Part shown: in pieces, positions 1 through 10,147 of the stretch | Numbering within the stretch: position 1 is the stretch's first letter | Layout of the letters: the number at the start of each line of letters is the position of its first letter | Assembly (NCBI GenBank): GCA_038212095.1 | Contig: JBBQUW010000005.1 | Location: forward strand, 62,001 to 126,000 | Direction of reading: 5' to 3' | DNA: 64,000 nucleotides | Source of the DNA: JAICYJ01 sp038212095 | GTDB lineage: Bacteria; Actinomycetota; Thermoleophilia; Gaiellales; JAICJC01 | The notes under the pieces: generated by a model | The model's database searches: none | The model's input: the letters and a program-made list of their open reading frames with translations, nothing else | Told to the model about the DNA's origin: nothing | Program-made: the position numbers and the translations under genes

Positions 1-1
1 G

Positions 2-319
2 CTGCAGCCGCTGCCGCGCCTGCTCGATCACCTCGAGCCGGAGCGGCTGGTTGCCCTCGATCCGCGCTACGGTCAGGTGATCTGCACCTGCGAGCAGGTC
101 ACCGCCGCCGAGATCGCCGCGGCATACCGGATGCATGTCCCGGCGAGTTCGCTGGAGGGAGTCCGCAAGCGCACGCGGGCCACCGGCGGACGCTGCCAGG
201 GGGCGTACTGCCTGGCCGGCGTCTCGTTCCTGCACACGCTGCACACGGGCTGTACCCCGGAGCGGATTGCCGTCGGGGAGCCGGGCGCGACGCTGGGTGT
301 GGCGGGGGCCGATGGCTGA
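2..319 (+). CDS. FAD-dependent glycerol-3-phosphate dehydrogenase-like protein, C-terminal end (partial)
   Basis: Only the last ~105 residues are in the window; the gene runs off the left edge. The visible part has the spacing of a BFD-type [2Fe-2S] domain: ICTCE, then a helix with RKRTRATGGRCQGAYC, giving Cys pairs CxC and CxxxxC. This C-terminal domain is known on GlpA-type glycerol-3-phosphate dehydrogenases, where it passes electrons out of the flavin site. The next genes (flavoprotein, small protein, glycerol-kinase-like protein) match the glycerol-catabolic operons of Firmicutes and Thermotogae. The stop overlaps the next start by 8 bases. Assignment to GlpA rather than another BFD-bearing oxidoreductase rests on this context. 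Confidence 0.75.
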   Translation: MQPLPRLLDHLEPERLVALDPRYGQVICTCEQVTAAEIAAAYRMHVPASSLEGVRKRTRATGGRCQGAYCLAGVSFLHTLHTGCTPERIAVGEPGATLGVAGADG

Positions 320-1115
320 GCGGCGTTCAGTGGCGATCGTCGGCGCGGGCATCACGGGACTGTCCTGCGCAGCGGCGCTGCGCCACGATGCCGCCGTCAC
401 GGTGGTCGACCGGATCCCGGTCGCGGGCGGCGTGCATGGATGGAAGCCAGCCGAGACGCGGGAGCTGGTGGCGGTCTGTGGCGCCACGCTCGCGCTGGGC
501 GAGACTGCGCTTCGCTGGGACGGCCGCGAGCTGCTGGTGATCGGTCAACACGGTGCCTGGCGCCAGCCCGCTGATGCGCTCGTGATCGCAAGCGGCGCCC
601 GCCCACTCGGCCGGCCGGAGCTGGGCGTGGTCGGTTCGCGGCCGGCCGGCGTGGTGGCGGCCACCGTCGCCTGTCACCTGGCCGAGAACGGTCTCGCGGT
701 GGGCCTGAATCCCGTGATCATGGGCGGCGGCGACTGGGCGATGGCCGCCTCCCGCCGGCTGTTGGCGGCCGGGGCGCGAGCGATCACGCTGGTCTCGCCC
801 GGCCCCTTGCTGCGGCCGGCGCCTGACGATCGCCGCGTCGCGGTGCGCGAGGGCGAGCGGGTGGCCGAGGTCATCGGGCGGGGGCGCATCTGCGCCGTGC
901 AGCTGGCATCAGGGACACGGATCGAGTGCGACGCGCTGGTGCTTGCGCACGGGCTAGTGCCTCTCCGCAACGTCGACGGCGCTGTCTGGGACGGCCATCG
1001 CACAGTCTACGCTCAGCCGACCGGGGACCCGGCGACGGTGCACATCGCGAAGGCTGCAGGCAGCGCCGCCGCCGCCGCCGTACGATCACTTCTCGATCTG
1101 GAGGATGGACGATGA
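312..1115 (+). CDS. Compact NAD(P)/FAD-dependent oxidoreductase
   Basis: A 267-residue flavoprotein starting at ATG 312, chosen because it places the dinucleotide fold VAIVGAGITGLS at residues 7-18 and overlaps the previous stop by 8 bases. A second nucleotide-binding motif, PVIMGGGDWAMAASRRL, lies near the middle, and RPAGVVAATVACHLAENG precedes it as in the partner oxidoreductase of GlpA-BFD systems. Family members in similar operons are usually about 400 residues, so this is a short form missing much of the region after the first fold. It is likely to accept electrons from the [2Fe-2S] subunit upstream and act as its second subunit. Substrate and cofactor preference cannot be read from the sequence. 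Confidence 0.75.
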   Translation: MAERRSVAIVGAGITGLSCAAALRHDAAVTVVDRIPVAGGVHGWKPAETRELVAVCGATLALGETALRWDGRELLVIGQHGAWRQPADALVIASGARPLGRPELGVVGSRPAGVVAATVACHLAENGLAVGLNPVIMGGGDWAMAASRRLLAAGARAITLVSPGPLLRPAPDDRRVAVREGERVAEVIGRGRICAVQLASGTRIECDALVLAHGLVPLRNVDGAVWDGHRTVYAQPTGDPATVHIAKAAGSAAAAAVRSLLDLEDGR

Positions 1116-1327
1116 AGGTGACCTCGCCGATCGGTGAGCTGCCGTTCACGGTACGACGCGTCTCGCTGCGCGGCCGGCGACTGGTCGTGGAGGGAGAGCT
1201 GGGCACGTGGCGATCCCAGGTGGAGGTGGACGGCGGCGATCTGCCGATGTTGGCGCGAGCCATGCGCGGCCCGCTGCTCGTCGCCGCCGCGGGTGCGATC
1301 GCCGTCGCCGTGCTGCGACGCCGATGA
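1112..1327 (+). CDS. Small predicted membrane protein in glycerol operon
   Basis: A 71-residue protein of no family I recognise. Its ATG overlaps the preceding stop (ATGA) and its stop overlaps the kinase start (ATGA), so it is translationally locked into the operon. Residues 1-50 are a mixed polar stretch; residues ~53-68 (GPLLVAAAGAIAVAVL) form one membrane helix followed by RRR, which predicts an inside C terminus. In Firmicutes and Thermotogae the same operon position holds a Cys-rich DUF1667 protein; this one has no Cys. It could be a membrane anchor for the soluble dehydrogenase subunits, which is inference from position and topology only. Confidence 0.6.
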   Translation: MKVTSPIGELPFTVRRVSLRGRRLVVEGELGTWRSQVEVDGGDLPMLARAMRGPLLVAAAGAIAVAVLRRR

Positions 1328-2757
1328 CGATCCTGGTCGGCGTCGACCAGGGCACCAGCGGAACGCGCGCGGTCGCCTTCGACGACCAGCTGCAGCCGCT
1401 TGCCGAGAGTTACCAGCCGGCCGAGCTGCGACACCCGCAGCCGGGCTGGATCGAGAAGGACGCCGAGCAGACCGTCGCCGGGGTGACGAGGGCGCTGCGC
1501 GAGCTGGCTGAGCAGCTCGAGCAGCCGGTGGCGGCGCTGGGCCTCGACAACGAGGGCGAGACGGTGGTGGCATGGGACGCCGGCAGCCTGCTACCGCTGG
1601 CCCCGGCGGTCGTGTGGGGATGCCGGCGGTCGCAGCCGATCGTGGACAGGCTGGCGGCGGCAGGACACGGGCCGCGCATCGAGCAGCTGTCGGGCCTGCC
1701 GCTCGACCCGTACTTCTCCGCCACCAAGATGCGCTGGCTGGTCGAGAACCAGCCGGACGTCGCCCGGGCAGCGGACGACGGCAGGCTGCGGATCGGCACC
1801 CTCGACGCCTACCTCTGCGCACGCATCGGCGAGGGAGCGCGCACCGATCCCTCGACGGCCGGACGCACTCAGCTCCAGGCGCTGGCGGAGCCCGGCGCCT
1901 GGCACCCCGAACTGCTCGCGCTGCATGGCGTCGATCGGCACTGGCTGCCGCCGATCGGACGTTCGGCCGGCCTGCTGGGCACACTGGCGGGACTTCCGCT
2001 GCGGGCGCTGCTGGTCGATCAGACCGCGTCCCTGGCCGGCCACGGCTGCCTGCTGCCGGGAACGGCCAAGGCCACATACGGCACCGGCATCTTTCTGCTG
2101 CAGCAGGCGGGGCCCTCGCCTCCGGCCACCGGCAGCGGCCTGATCCCGATCGTGGCCTGGCAGCTGGGAGATGAGGTCAGCTACGCATTGGACGGCGGCG
2201 TGTTCTCGGCCGGGACAGTGCTGGCCTGGCTTCGCGATGGGCTGGACGCGTTCGCCGACCCGGCGGAGAGCGAGCTGCTGGCACGCTCGGTGCCGGACGC
2301 CGCCGGCGTCCACGTGCTGCCCGCGCTGGCCGGCCTGGGCGCTCCCTGGTGGCGGTCGGACGCGCGTGGCGTGATCGCCGGCATCACCGCAGCGACCACT
2401 CGCGCCCACATCGTGCGGGCATCGCTGGATGCGCTCTGCTTCCGTGTCCGCGACATCGTCGACCGCCTGCCCCAGCGCCCGCCGCTGCTGCGGGTGGACG
2501 GTGGGCTGACAGCGAACGGCTACCTGCTGCAACGCCAGGCCGACGTGCTGGGGTTGCCGGTCGAGGTGGCGGCCATCCCCGAGACGACGGCGCTCGGCGC
2601 CGCCGCCGCCGCCGGCATCGGCGCCGGACTGCTGACGATCGGCCGCCTGGCCGATCTGACGGCGGGCGGCCGTCGCGTGGAGCCGGCCGGCGTGGAGGCG
2701 GCAGACGCCGACTACCGCGCCTGGCGGGCGTTCGCGGAGAACGCCTCCCAGCTGTGA
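1324..2757 (+). CDS. FGGY-family carbohydrate kinase, glycerol kinase-like
   Basis: A 477-residue kinase beginning at ATG 1324 (ATGA overlap). The N-terminal phosphate-binding motif GVDQGTSGTRAVAF, the HPQPGWIEKD segment and the DQTASLAGHGCLLPGTAK...YGTGIFLL block match glycerol kinases and relatives. It would phosphorylate glycerol with ATP to sn-glycerol-3-phosphate, the substrate of the dehydrogenase encoded upstream. Some glycerol-contact positions differ from classical GlpK: NEGETVVAWD stands where NQRET is usual, and TDPSTAGRT where TDxTNASRT is usual. A different polyol substrate is therefore possible. It is the last gene of the plus-strand operon and ends 4 bases from the convergent glyS stop. 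Confidence 0.8.
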   Translation: MTILVGVDQGTSGTRAVAFDDQLQPLAESYQPAELRHPQPGWIEKDAEQTVAGVTRALRELAEQLEQPVAALGLDNEGETVVAWDAGSLLPLAPAVVWGCRRSQPIVDRLAAAGHGPRIEQLSGLPLDPYFSATKMRWLVENQPDVARAADDGRLRIGTLDAYLCARIGEGARTDPSTAGRTQLQALAEPGAWHPELLALHGVDRHWLPPIGRSAGLLGTLAGLPLRALLVDQTASLAGHGCLLPGTAKATYGTGIFLLQQAGPSPPATGSGLIPIVAWQLGDEVSYALDGGVFSAGTVLAWLRDGLDAFADPAESELLARSVPDAAGVHVLPALAGLGAPWWRSDARGVIAGITAATTRAHIVRASLDALCFRVRDIVDRLPQRPPLLRVDGGLTANGYLLQRQADVLGLPVEVAAIPETTALGAAAAAGIGAGLLTIGRLADLTAGGRRVEPAGVEAADADYRAWRAFAENASQL

Positions 2758-2761
2758 GCGA

Positions 2762-4775
2762 TCAGCCGGGCAGCTGCTCGAAGTCGCCCACCAGCCGCAG
2801 CGTGGAGGCCACGTCAGCCAGCAGCTTCAACCGGTTGCCACGCACGGCCGGCTCGTCCGCCATCACCATCACCGCATCGAAGTAGGTGTTGATCGGCGCC
2901 ACGGTGGCGGCCGCCGCCTCGAGCGCGCTGGCGAAGTCACGGCGCGCGGCCGCGTCGGCGATCTCGATGTCGGCCACCGTCAGCGCCGCGCACAAGGCGC
3001 GCTCCTCGTCCATCTCAAACAGCGAGGTGTCGACCGCCGTGGCCGCCTCGTCCGCGCCCTTGGCCGCGATCCGCGCGCAGCGACCGTACGCGTCGCGCAG
3101 CTCCGCCAGCGCCGCGCCGCCGCGGGCGTCGCGAAGGGCCCGGCAGAGCGCCGCCAGCGGCAGCGGGCCGCTCACCCCGGACCCGCGCGCGGCGCGGATC
3201 TCCTCCACCGAGACGCCCTCCTCGAGCATCATCGGCTCCACCCTGTCCAACACGAAGCCGACCGCGTCAGGCACCGCCTCCAGCGGTTTTCGCTTCAGCT
3301 CGTACCCCTGGGCGACCAGTCGGTGCACCGAGGCCGCCATCAGCTCGCCCAGTCCCAGCTCGAACCCGCGCGCCAGCGCGATCGCGACGATGCCGGCAGC
3401 GGCCCGGCGCAGGCCGTATGGATCGCGGCTGCCAGTCGGCTGGGCGCCCAGAGCAAAGGCGACGGCGACCGTGTCGACCTTGTCGGCGATCGAGAGCAGC
3501 GAGCCCGCTTCGCCGGCCGGCAGCTCGCCGCCGGCCTCCGTGGGACGGTGGTGCTCGTCGATCGCATCGCAGACCGCGGCCGGCTCGCCCGCCCGCCGCG
3601 CGTACACCGAGCCGGCGTACCCCTGCAGATCCGAGAAGTCGGCCACCAGCGCCGAGACGATGTCCGCCTTGCACAGCTGGGCGGCACGCAGCACCGCCTG
3701 CCGGATCTCGAGCTCGGCCTCGACGCGGTCGCACAGCTGCCCGGCCACCTCGAACACGCGCTCACTCTTGTCGGCCAGCGATCCGCCGCCCTCCAGAAAG
3801 CTGACGCGACCCAGCTCTGACAGCATCGCATCCAGGCCGCGAGCGGTGTCCTTGTCGAGCGCGAACGCGGCGTCCTCCAGCCGACCGACCAACACCTCCT
3901 CGTTGCCGGCCACAACCACTGCCGGATCGCCGCCGTTGGCGACGAACGCAAACCGCGGCTCCAGCCGGCCGTCGCGTACCAGCGGGAAGTAGCGCTGATG
4001 CGACTGCATGGCGGTGATCGGAACCCGGTCTGGGAGCGCCAGATAGCGCTCATCGAACCGCCCCTCGAGCACCGTCGGCCACTCGACCAGGTACTGCACC
4101 TCGTCCACCTTGTGCATCGGGTCGATCCACTCACCCGTCTGGTCGAGCCCGGCCTCGATCAGTTGGCGCCGCTCGCCGGCATCGGCCACCACCCGCACCC
4201 CGCGCAGATCGTCCAGGTAGGTGGCGGCCGATCGTACGCGCACGTCCCCACCCGCCGTGCGGTGACCGCGCGAGAGCTCACCGGCCGTGACACCCATCAC
4301 CGTCACCTCGATCGCGCGCTCGTCGAGCTTGACCACCAGCCACCGGATCGGCCGCGAGAAGCGGCCACCCGGCCAGCGCATCGTCTTGGCGAACTGGATA
4401 CCCTCGATCACCTGGGACACGACTCCCGGTACCAGCTCGGCCGTGGCGACCGTGGCCGGCTCGATGATCGCCCAGACGAAGCCGTCGCGCTGCTCGAGCC
4501 GATCGGCAGCCTGGCCGTACTTGCGGGCGAACCCGGCGCGCGCCTGCTCGGGGGCGTCGCTGCGAGGTCCGCGCTGTTCGCGCCGCTCGCTGATCCGCTC
4601 CTCGGCCAGCGACTCCGCCACCACCGCGAGCCGGCGCGGCGCGACGTGGACGCGGATCCGGCCCGACGGCACCCCCGCGGCCGCCAGCGCGTCCTCCAAC
4701 AGCACCGGCAGCTGGGCCCCGGCATCGCGGCAGGCAGAGGCGGGCAGCTCCTCACAGCCGATCTCGATCAGCAGG

Positions 4776-4783
<8 letters not shown>
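2762..4783 (-). CDS. glyS: Glycyl-tRNA synthetase beta subunit
   Basis: A 673-residue protein starting at GTG 4783, with the N-terminal signature LLIEIGCEELPASACRDA and normal family length (about 680-700). The beta subunit carries tRNA-recognition and editing-like domains and works with GlyQ in an alpha2beta2 enzyme that charges tRNA-Gly. The start overlaps the glyQ stop by 8 bases, so the two subunits should be made in balance. Most actinobacteria use the unrelated single-chain alpha2 GlyRS, so the two-subunit form helps to place the organism. Confidence 0.97.
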
Positions 4784-5636
<853 letters not shown>

Positions 5637-5688
5637 CGAGGGCGCAAGCTATCAGACGCCAAAAGGCGGCCGGACGGGGTACGGCTTC

Positions 5689-6426
5689 TCAGCCCACGTG
5701 CAGCGTGCGCAGCCGAAAGCCGCCGTGGTGTGCGTACGTCTCCTCGACCACGCGCAGCGCGTCGGCGGCCGCTCTCGACGCCAGCGCCACGGTGGCCAGC
5801 GGACGATCGAGCAGTCCCTCGATCGCCGCCACGCTGCCCGCGCCCAGGCCGAACGCGGCGGTCGCGCCCAGGCAACCATCGCAGACGGCGCCGCCGGCCG
5901 CGGGTGAGAAGCCGACAAGTGCCTCGTCGCGGCCGCACGAGGCACAGGAGGTGAGGTGCGGCAGGTAGCCTGCCAGCGCCAGCAGCTTCAGCTGGAAGGC
6001 CAGGCCAAGGCCATCGTGGCTGGGATCGGGCGCCCGCTCCACCGGCTCGCCGAGCAGGTCGAGGAAGCGACACAGTCCCTGGTAGGCGCGTGGCTGCGGC
6101 TCCGGCTCGGCATGCAGCTTCAGCACGGCCTCCGCCCCGATCAGTCCGACGGCGAGCGTGTAGCCGTCGGCCCGCACATCCTCGTGCGAGCTGATGATGT
6201 CTGCGCCCGAGATCGTGTGCAGCTCACCGCGGCCCTCGTGGAGCAGCAGCGCCGAGCGGGTCAGCGGCTCCAGCCGGGCGCCGAATCGGGACCCGGTCTT
6301 GCGCACGCCCTTGGCGATCGCGTTGACGCGGCCGCGGTCGAGCGAGAACAGATGCAGCACGCGATCCGCCTCTGAGTAGCGGATCGACCGCAGCACGACG
6401 GCCTCGGTCTTGTAGCTGCGGCCCAT
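5689..6426 (-). CDS. recO: DNA repair protein RecO
   Basis: A 245-residue recombination mediator that helps load RecA on SSB-coated single strands with RecF and RecR. The N-terminal OB-fold begins YKTEAVVLRSIRYSEADRVL, and IAKGVRKTGSRFGARLEPL is the usual basic block. A four-Cys zinc site (CASC near residue 160, CDGC about 22 residues later) is intact. Length is typical. A 20-bp element repeated upstream of deoB in opposite orientation lies 25-44 bases before the ATG. Confidence 0.95.
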   Translation of the reverse strand: MGRSYKTEAVVLRSIRYSEADRVLHLFSLDRGRVNAIAKGVRKTGSRFGARLEPLTRSALLLHEGRGELHTISGADIISSHEDVRADGYTLAVGLIGAEAVLKLHAEPEPQPRAYQGLCRFLDLLGEPVERAPDPSHDGLGLAFQLKLLALAGYLPHLTSCASCGRDEALVGFSPAAGGAVCDGCLGATAAFGLGAGSVAAIEGLLDRPLATVALASRAAADALRVVEETYAHHGGFRLRTLHVG

Positions 6427-6450
6427 GGAGGGATGCTAGATGGTTGCGCC

Positions 6451-6470
6451 GCTCGTGGAATCAATCATCT
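6451..6470. repeat. Left arm of a 20-bp perfect inverted repeat (partner 10148-10167)
   Basis: GCTCGTGGAATCAATCATCT here is the exact reverse complement of 10148-10167. Similarity continues outward for about 6 more bases with two or three changes. The 9-mer AGATGGTTG at 6438-6446 also makes a local 8-of-9 inverted repeat with CAATCATCT at 6462-6470. The element sits between the recO start and the ybaK-like stop. Its AT-rich core stands out from the local base composition. It may be a shared operator or the ends of a rearranged segment. Confidence 0.8.
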
Positions 6471-6476
6471 GGATGG

Positions 6477-6941
6477 TCAGCCGGGCGCCGCGATCTCGCG
6501 CAGCTGTGCGGCCGGGATCGCAGCAACCAGCTCTGCCAGCCCCACGCCGAACAGCGATCGGGGCGTTCCGGCCGCGCACCACACCCGCTGGTAGCGCTGT
6601 AGGGAGCTGTCCACCACCGTCGCCAGAGGCCGGTCGTGGCCCAGCGGCGGCACGCCGCCGATGGCGAAGCCGGTCAGCTCCTTCACCTGACGGCCGCGTG
6701 CCATCTCGACGCCCGCGCCGAGCTGCGACAGATCGACCAACCGGTCACCGGCACAGAGGCAGAGCAGCGGCGTGCCGTCTGCGTGCACAAGCACCACCGA
6801 CTTGACGATCTGGCCGAGCTCGCACCCGACCGCCTGCGCCGCCTCGGCGGCGGTACGTGTGGACTCGGCCAGCTCCTCGACCTCGACCAGCAGACCGGCC
6901 TGCGCCGCTCGCTGCTGGAATTTCAGGGCCGTCGGGTGCAT
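6477..6941 (-). CDS. YbaK/EbsC-type aminoacyl-tRNA deacylase
   Basis: A 154-residue protein of the YbaK/ProX editing family. The start is placed at ATG 6941 (MHPTALKFQQ), typical of the family, giving 19 bases of overlap with mutM; an upstream extension looks non-native. The family motifs are present: STRTAAEAAQAVGCELGQIVKSV, with the catalytic-site Lys in IVKSV; DRLVDLSQL; and FAIGGVPPLGH. These proteins hydrolyse mischarged tRNA (for example Cys- or Ala-tRNA-Pro) in trans. Which mischarged species is removed cannot be told. It is the last gene of the deoB-deoA-mutM-ybaK run. Confidence 0.85.
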   Translation of the reverse strand: MHPTALKFQQRAAQAGLLVEVEELAESTRTAAEAAQAVGCELGQIVKSVVLVHADGTPLLCLCAGDRLVDLSQLGAGVEMARGRQVKELTGFAIGGVPPLGHDRPLATVVDSSLQRYQRVWCAAGTPRSLFGVGLAELVAAIPAAQLREIAAPG

Positions 6942-7747
6942 CGTGGGCAGAGGTGGGTGCCGCGCTGCGCGACTCGGGTCTTGACGATCGCCGCCCCACA
7001 TCGGGGACAGGGCTCCCCGGTGCGGTCGAACACGTTGAAGCGATCCTGCATGCTACCGGCCACGCCGTCCACGCCGCGGTAGCTATCGATGCTGGCGCCA
7101 CCCGCCTCGATGCCTCGCTCGAGCACGGCCACGACGGCATCGTGCAGCCGGCGGACACGGGCCGCCCCCAGCGCACCGGCATTCGCCAACGGGTGGATTC
7201 GAGCCTCCCACAGCGCCTCGTCGGCGTAGATGTTGCCAACACCGGCGACAACGCGCTGATCGAGCAGCAGCGCCTTGATCGGCGCCCTGCGCCCGTTCAG
7301 CGCCAGCCCGAGCTGGGCGGCCGTCCACTCGGCCGTCAGCGGCTCGGGCCCCAGACGGCCCCGCCAGAACTCGTCCAGGCCCCCGGAGGCGACCAGCCGC
7401 ATGGTGCCGAACCGGCGCTGATCGCTGTACAGCAGCCAGCTGCCGTCGTCCAGCCCGAACACCGCGCGCAGGTGCGGTCGCTGCTCGAGCACGGGTACGT
7501 GATGGAACCAGCCGGTCATGCGCAGGTGGCAGATCAGCGTCGCCCCGTCGTCCATCGCCACGGCCAGGTACTTGCCGCGGCGACCGACCGCGGTCACGGT
7601 CGCTCCGTGCAGCTGATGGGCAACCGCAGCGGGGTCGAGCGGGGCCGTCAACCGACCGTCACGGATCTCGACCGCCACCAGTTCGCGGCCGACCATTGCG
7701 GCCTCGAGCCCGCGCCGCACCGTCTCGACCTCCGGCAGCTCAGGCAT
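6923..7747 (-). CDS. mutM: Formamidopyrimidine-DNA glycosylase (Fpg/MutM)
   Basis: A 274-residue bifunctional glycosylase/AP lyase that removes 8-oxoguanine and formamidopyrimidines. The N terminus MPELPEVETVRRGL supplies the catalytic Pro2 and Glu3, and RRGKYLAV carries the conserved Lys. The C-terminal zinc finger is complete: CPRCG, then CPRC 16 residues later. The start overlaps the upstream deoA stop by 8 bases. The context pairs an oxidised-base repair enzyme with nucleoside phosphorolysis genes. Confidence 0.96.
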   Translation of the reverse strand: MPELPEVETVRRGLEAAMVGRELVAVEIRDGRLTAPLDPAAVAHQLHGATVTAVGRRGKYLAVAMDDGATLICHLRMTGWFHHVPVLEQRPHLRAVFGLDDGSWLLYSDQRRFGTMRLVASGGLDEFWRGRLGPEPLTAEWTAAQLGLALNGRRAPIKALLLDQRVVAGVGNIYADEALWEARIHPLANAGALGAARVRRLHDAVVAVLERGIEAGGASIDSYRGVDGVAGSMQDRFNVFDRTGEPCPRCGAAIVKTRVAQRGTHLCPRCTRRP

Positions 7748-8975
7748 CGACCATCTCGATCACCAGCGGCGGCCGGTCGACCGGCCGCTCGTCGATCTCA
7801 AAGCAGTCGCGGATCCGGTCGGCGTCGTACCCCGTGCGGGCATGCACCGTCGCCAGCGGGTCGCCCACGCGCACAGCGTCGCCGCTCTTGCGGTGGACGA
7901 CGATGCCGACGGCATGGTCGATCGCGACGCTCTGATCGGTGCGGCCGGCGCCGAGCGCCGCCGCCGCCCGCCCGATCGCCAACGCGTGGCAGCGCTGCAC
8001 CACGCCCGATCGATCCGCTGTGACCAGCTCGACGATCGGTGCCGTCGGCAGCGCAGCGGCCGGGTCACCTCCCTGCGCCGCGATCCATCGCTGATAACAC
8101 TCGTAGCCGGCGCCGCTCTGCAACGCCCGTTCGGCGACGGCTCTGTCGCCAATCAGGATGGCAGCCGAGTCGAGGCAGAGCGCGGTCAGGTCGGACGGCC
8201 CCTCGCCGCGCAGCGTGGCCACCGCCTCCGTCACCTCGATCGCGTTGCCGACCGCGCATCCCAGCGGCTCGTCCATCCGCGTCAGCATCGCGTCCGCCTC
8301 GATACCGTGCTCGCCGGCCAACCGCACCATCAGCCGGGCCAGCTCGCGCGCGGCGCCGGCGTCGGCCATGAACGCCCCCTCCCCGACCTTGACGTCCAGC
8401 AGCAGCCGGCTGGCACCAGCGGCGATCTTCTTGGCCATGATGCTGGTCGCGATCAGCGGCAGGCTGGGCACCGTTGCGGTGGCGTCGCGGAGGGCGTACA
8501 GGCGCCCGTCAGCCGGCGCCAGCTCCGCCGTCTGGCCGCAGACGGCCACCCCCACCCGCTCCACCTGGCGGCGCATGCCGGCCAGAGAGAGCGAGACGCG
8601 CATGCCGGGAATCGACTCCAGCTTGTCCAGCGTGCCACCGGTGTGGCCAAGACCGCGACCGCTCATCTTGGCCACCAGACCGCCACAGGCGGCCAGCAGC
8701 GGCGCCAGCACCAGCGTGGTCTTGTCGCCGACGCCTCCGGTCGAATGCTTGTCGGCCACCGGCCACGGCCACGAGACGCGGCTTCCCGACTCCAGCATCG
8801 CCTCCAGCAGAGATCGCGTCTCCCGCTCGCTCATGCCCCGCAGCACGACCGCCATCAGGAAGGCGGCCAGCTGCGCGTCGCCCACGGCAGGGTCGATCAG
8901 CGCCGCCACCTGCTCGCTCGTCAGCTCTCCGCCGTCCCGCTTATGGGCGATCAGCTCCTTGACCGCACGCGTCAC
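7740..8975 (-). CDS. deoA: Pyrimidine-nucleoside (thymidine) phosphorylase
   Basis: A 411-residue phosphorylase starting at GTG 8975, which overlaps the deoB stop (GTGA); longer upstream starts would extend into deoB and are rejected. The family signature KMSGRGLGHTGGTLDKLESI and the phosphate-binding KHSTGGVGDKTTL are intact. It cleaves thymidine/deoxyuridine (and possibly uridine) with phosphate to base plus (deoxy)ribose-1-phosphate, which the product of the preceding gene, DeoB, isomerises. The exact nucleoside range (DeoA or the broader Pdp type) cannot be separated by motif alone. Confidence 0.9.
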   Translation of the reverse strand: MTRAVKELIAHKRDGGELTSEQVAALIDPAVGDAQLAAFLMAVVLRGMSERETRSLLEAMLESGSRVSWPWPVADKHSTGGVGDKTTLVLAPLLAACGGLVAKMSGRGLGHTGGTLDKLESIPGMRVSLSLAGMRRQVERVGVAVCGQTAELAPADGRLYALRDATATVPSLPLIATSIMAKKIAAGASRLLLDVKVGEGAFMADAGAARELARLMVRLAGEHGIEADAMLTRMDEPLGCAVGNAIEVTEAVATLRGEGPSDLTALCLDSAAILIGDRAVAERALQSGAGYECYQRWIAAQGGDPAAALPTAPIVELVTADRSGVVQRCHALAIGRAAAALGAGRTDQSVAIDHAVGIVVHRKSGDAVRVGDPLATVHARTGYDADRIRDCFEIDERPVDRPPLVIEMVDA

Positions 8976-10135
8976 AGGACCGGCGTTCCCGGTAGGTCGT
9001 GGTCGTGGGCACCGGTGAGGTGGCGCTGCACGGTGGCGCCGACATCGGCAAAGGTCTCGCCGTCGTGGCGGCGCGACGCCGCCGGCCGCCCGGCAACGTG
9101 TGCCAACAGCAGGCCGTGTTCGCGGGAATGGTCGGTCGACGCGGTGGTGGGATCGCAGCCGTGATCGGAGGTGATCACCACCAGGTCGCCGTGGTGCAGC
9201 GCCGCCAGCAGACGTGGCAGCTCGGCGTCGAACTCGCGCAGCGACTCGACGAAGCCCTGCGGATCGTTGCGATGCCCCCACACCATGTCGGTCTCGACCA
9301 GGTTGGTGAAGACCAGGCTGCGGTCCGGCAGGTCGCGCAGCCGCGTGATCGTGCGCGCGATGCCCTGGCCGTTCGACTCGGTCGAGACGGAGCTGTCGAT
9401 GTCCTGACCGGCAAAGATGTCCGAGATCTTCCCCACGCCGTGCACGCCCACGCCGGCCTCGCGCAGCCGCTGCAGGTGGTTGGGGCGTGGCGGCACCAGC
9501 GAGAAATCGTGGCGCCGGGCGGTGCGGCGGTATCCACCCGGGGCACCCTCGAACGGCCGCGCGATCACGCGGCCGACGGCGTGCTCGGCGGTTAGCAGCT
9601 CGCGGGCGAGCCGGCAGGCGGCGTACAGCTCATCGATCGGCACGGTCTGCTCGTGGGCGGCGACCTGGAACACGCTGTCGGCCGACGTGTAGACGATCCA
9701 GGCGCCGGATCGCTGGTGCTGCTCGCCCAGCCGCTCGATGATCTCGGTGCCGGACGCGGCCACGTTGCCGATCACGCCGCGGCCGGTGAGCCGCGAGAAC
9801 TCGGCCACGATGGCATCCGGGAAGCCGTCCGGATAGGTCGGGAAGGCTCGTTCGGTGACGATGCCGACCATCTCCCAGTGGCCCGTGGTGGTGTCCATCC
9901 CGATGCTGCGTTCGGCCAGCCGGCCCCATACCGAGGGCGCGTCCGACCGTGGCGGGCAGCCAACGAGCGGCAGCACGTTGCCCAGCCCGAGCTGCTGCAG
10001 CGAGGGCAGGTCGAGCCCGCCCACCGCCGCGGCGACGTGGGCCAGCGTGTTCGACCCGGCGCTGCCGAACGCCTCGGCATCGGGAAGATCGCCGACACCG
10101 ACTGCATCCAGCACGATCACGCAGGCTCGGGCCAC
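8972..10135 (-). CDS. deoB: Phosphopentomutase
   Basis: A 387-residue metal-dependent enzyme of the alkaline phosphatase superfamily that converts (deoxy)ribose-1-phosphate to the 5-phosphate. The start is set at GTG 10135, where the family N terminus (ACVIVLDAVGVGDLPDA) begins. The metal and phospho-Thr region MDTTTGHWEMVG, the FTNLVETDMVWGHRNDP block and TSDHGCDPTT are present. It is first in the deoB-deoA-mutM-ybaK run. The GTG lies 12 bases downstream of the right copy of the 20-bp inverted element, whose TAGATT continuation could act as a -10 box. Confidence 0.95.
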   Translation of the reverse strand: MARACVIVLDAVGVGDLPDAEAFGSAGSNTLAHVAAAVGGLDLPSLQQLGLGNVLPLVGCPPRSDAPSVWGRLAERSIGMDTTTGHWEMVGIVTERAFPTYPDGFPDAIVAEFSRLTGRGVIGNVAASGTEIIERLGEQHQRSGAWIVYTSADSVFQVAAHEQTVPIDELYAACRLARELLTAEHAVGRVIARPFEGAPGGYRRTARRHDFSLVPPRPNHLQRLREAGVGVHGVGKISDIFAGQDIDSSVSTESNGQGIARTITRLRDLPDRSLVFTNLVETDMVWGHRNDPQGFVESLREFDAELPRLLAALHHGDLVVITSDHGCDPTTASTDHSREHGLLLAHVAGRPAASRRHDGETFADVGATVQRHLTGAHDHDLPGTPVL

Positions 10136-10147
10136 GGGGCGCAATCT

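Noticed and set aside
2886..3992. Long open frame opposite glyS (368 codons)
   Set aside because: It is the antisense shadow of a well-conserved gene in high-GC DNA; Ser/Ala/Arg-rich composition, no domain and no ribosome site.
5637..5688. T-box or riboswitch before glyQ
   Set aside because: The leader has only 52 bases with one 4-bp hairpin; no T-box sequence could fit.
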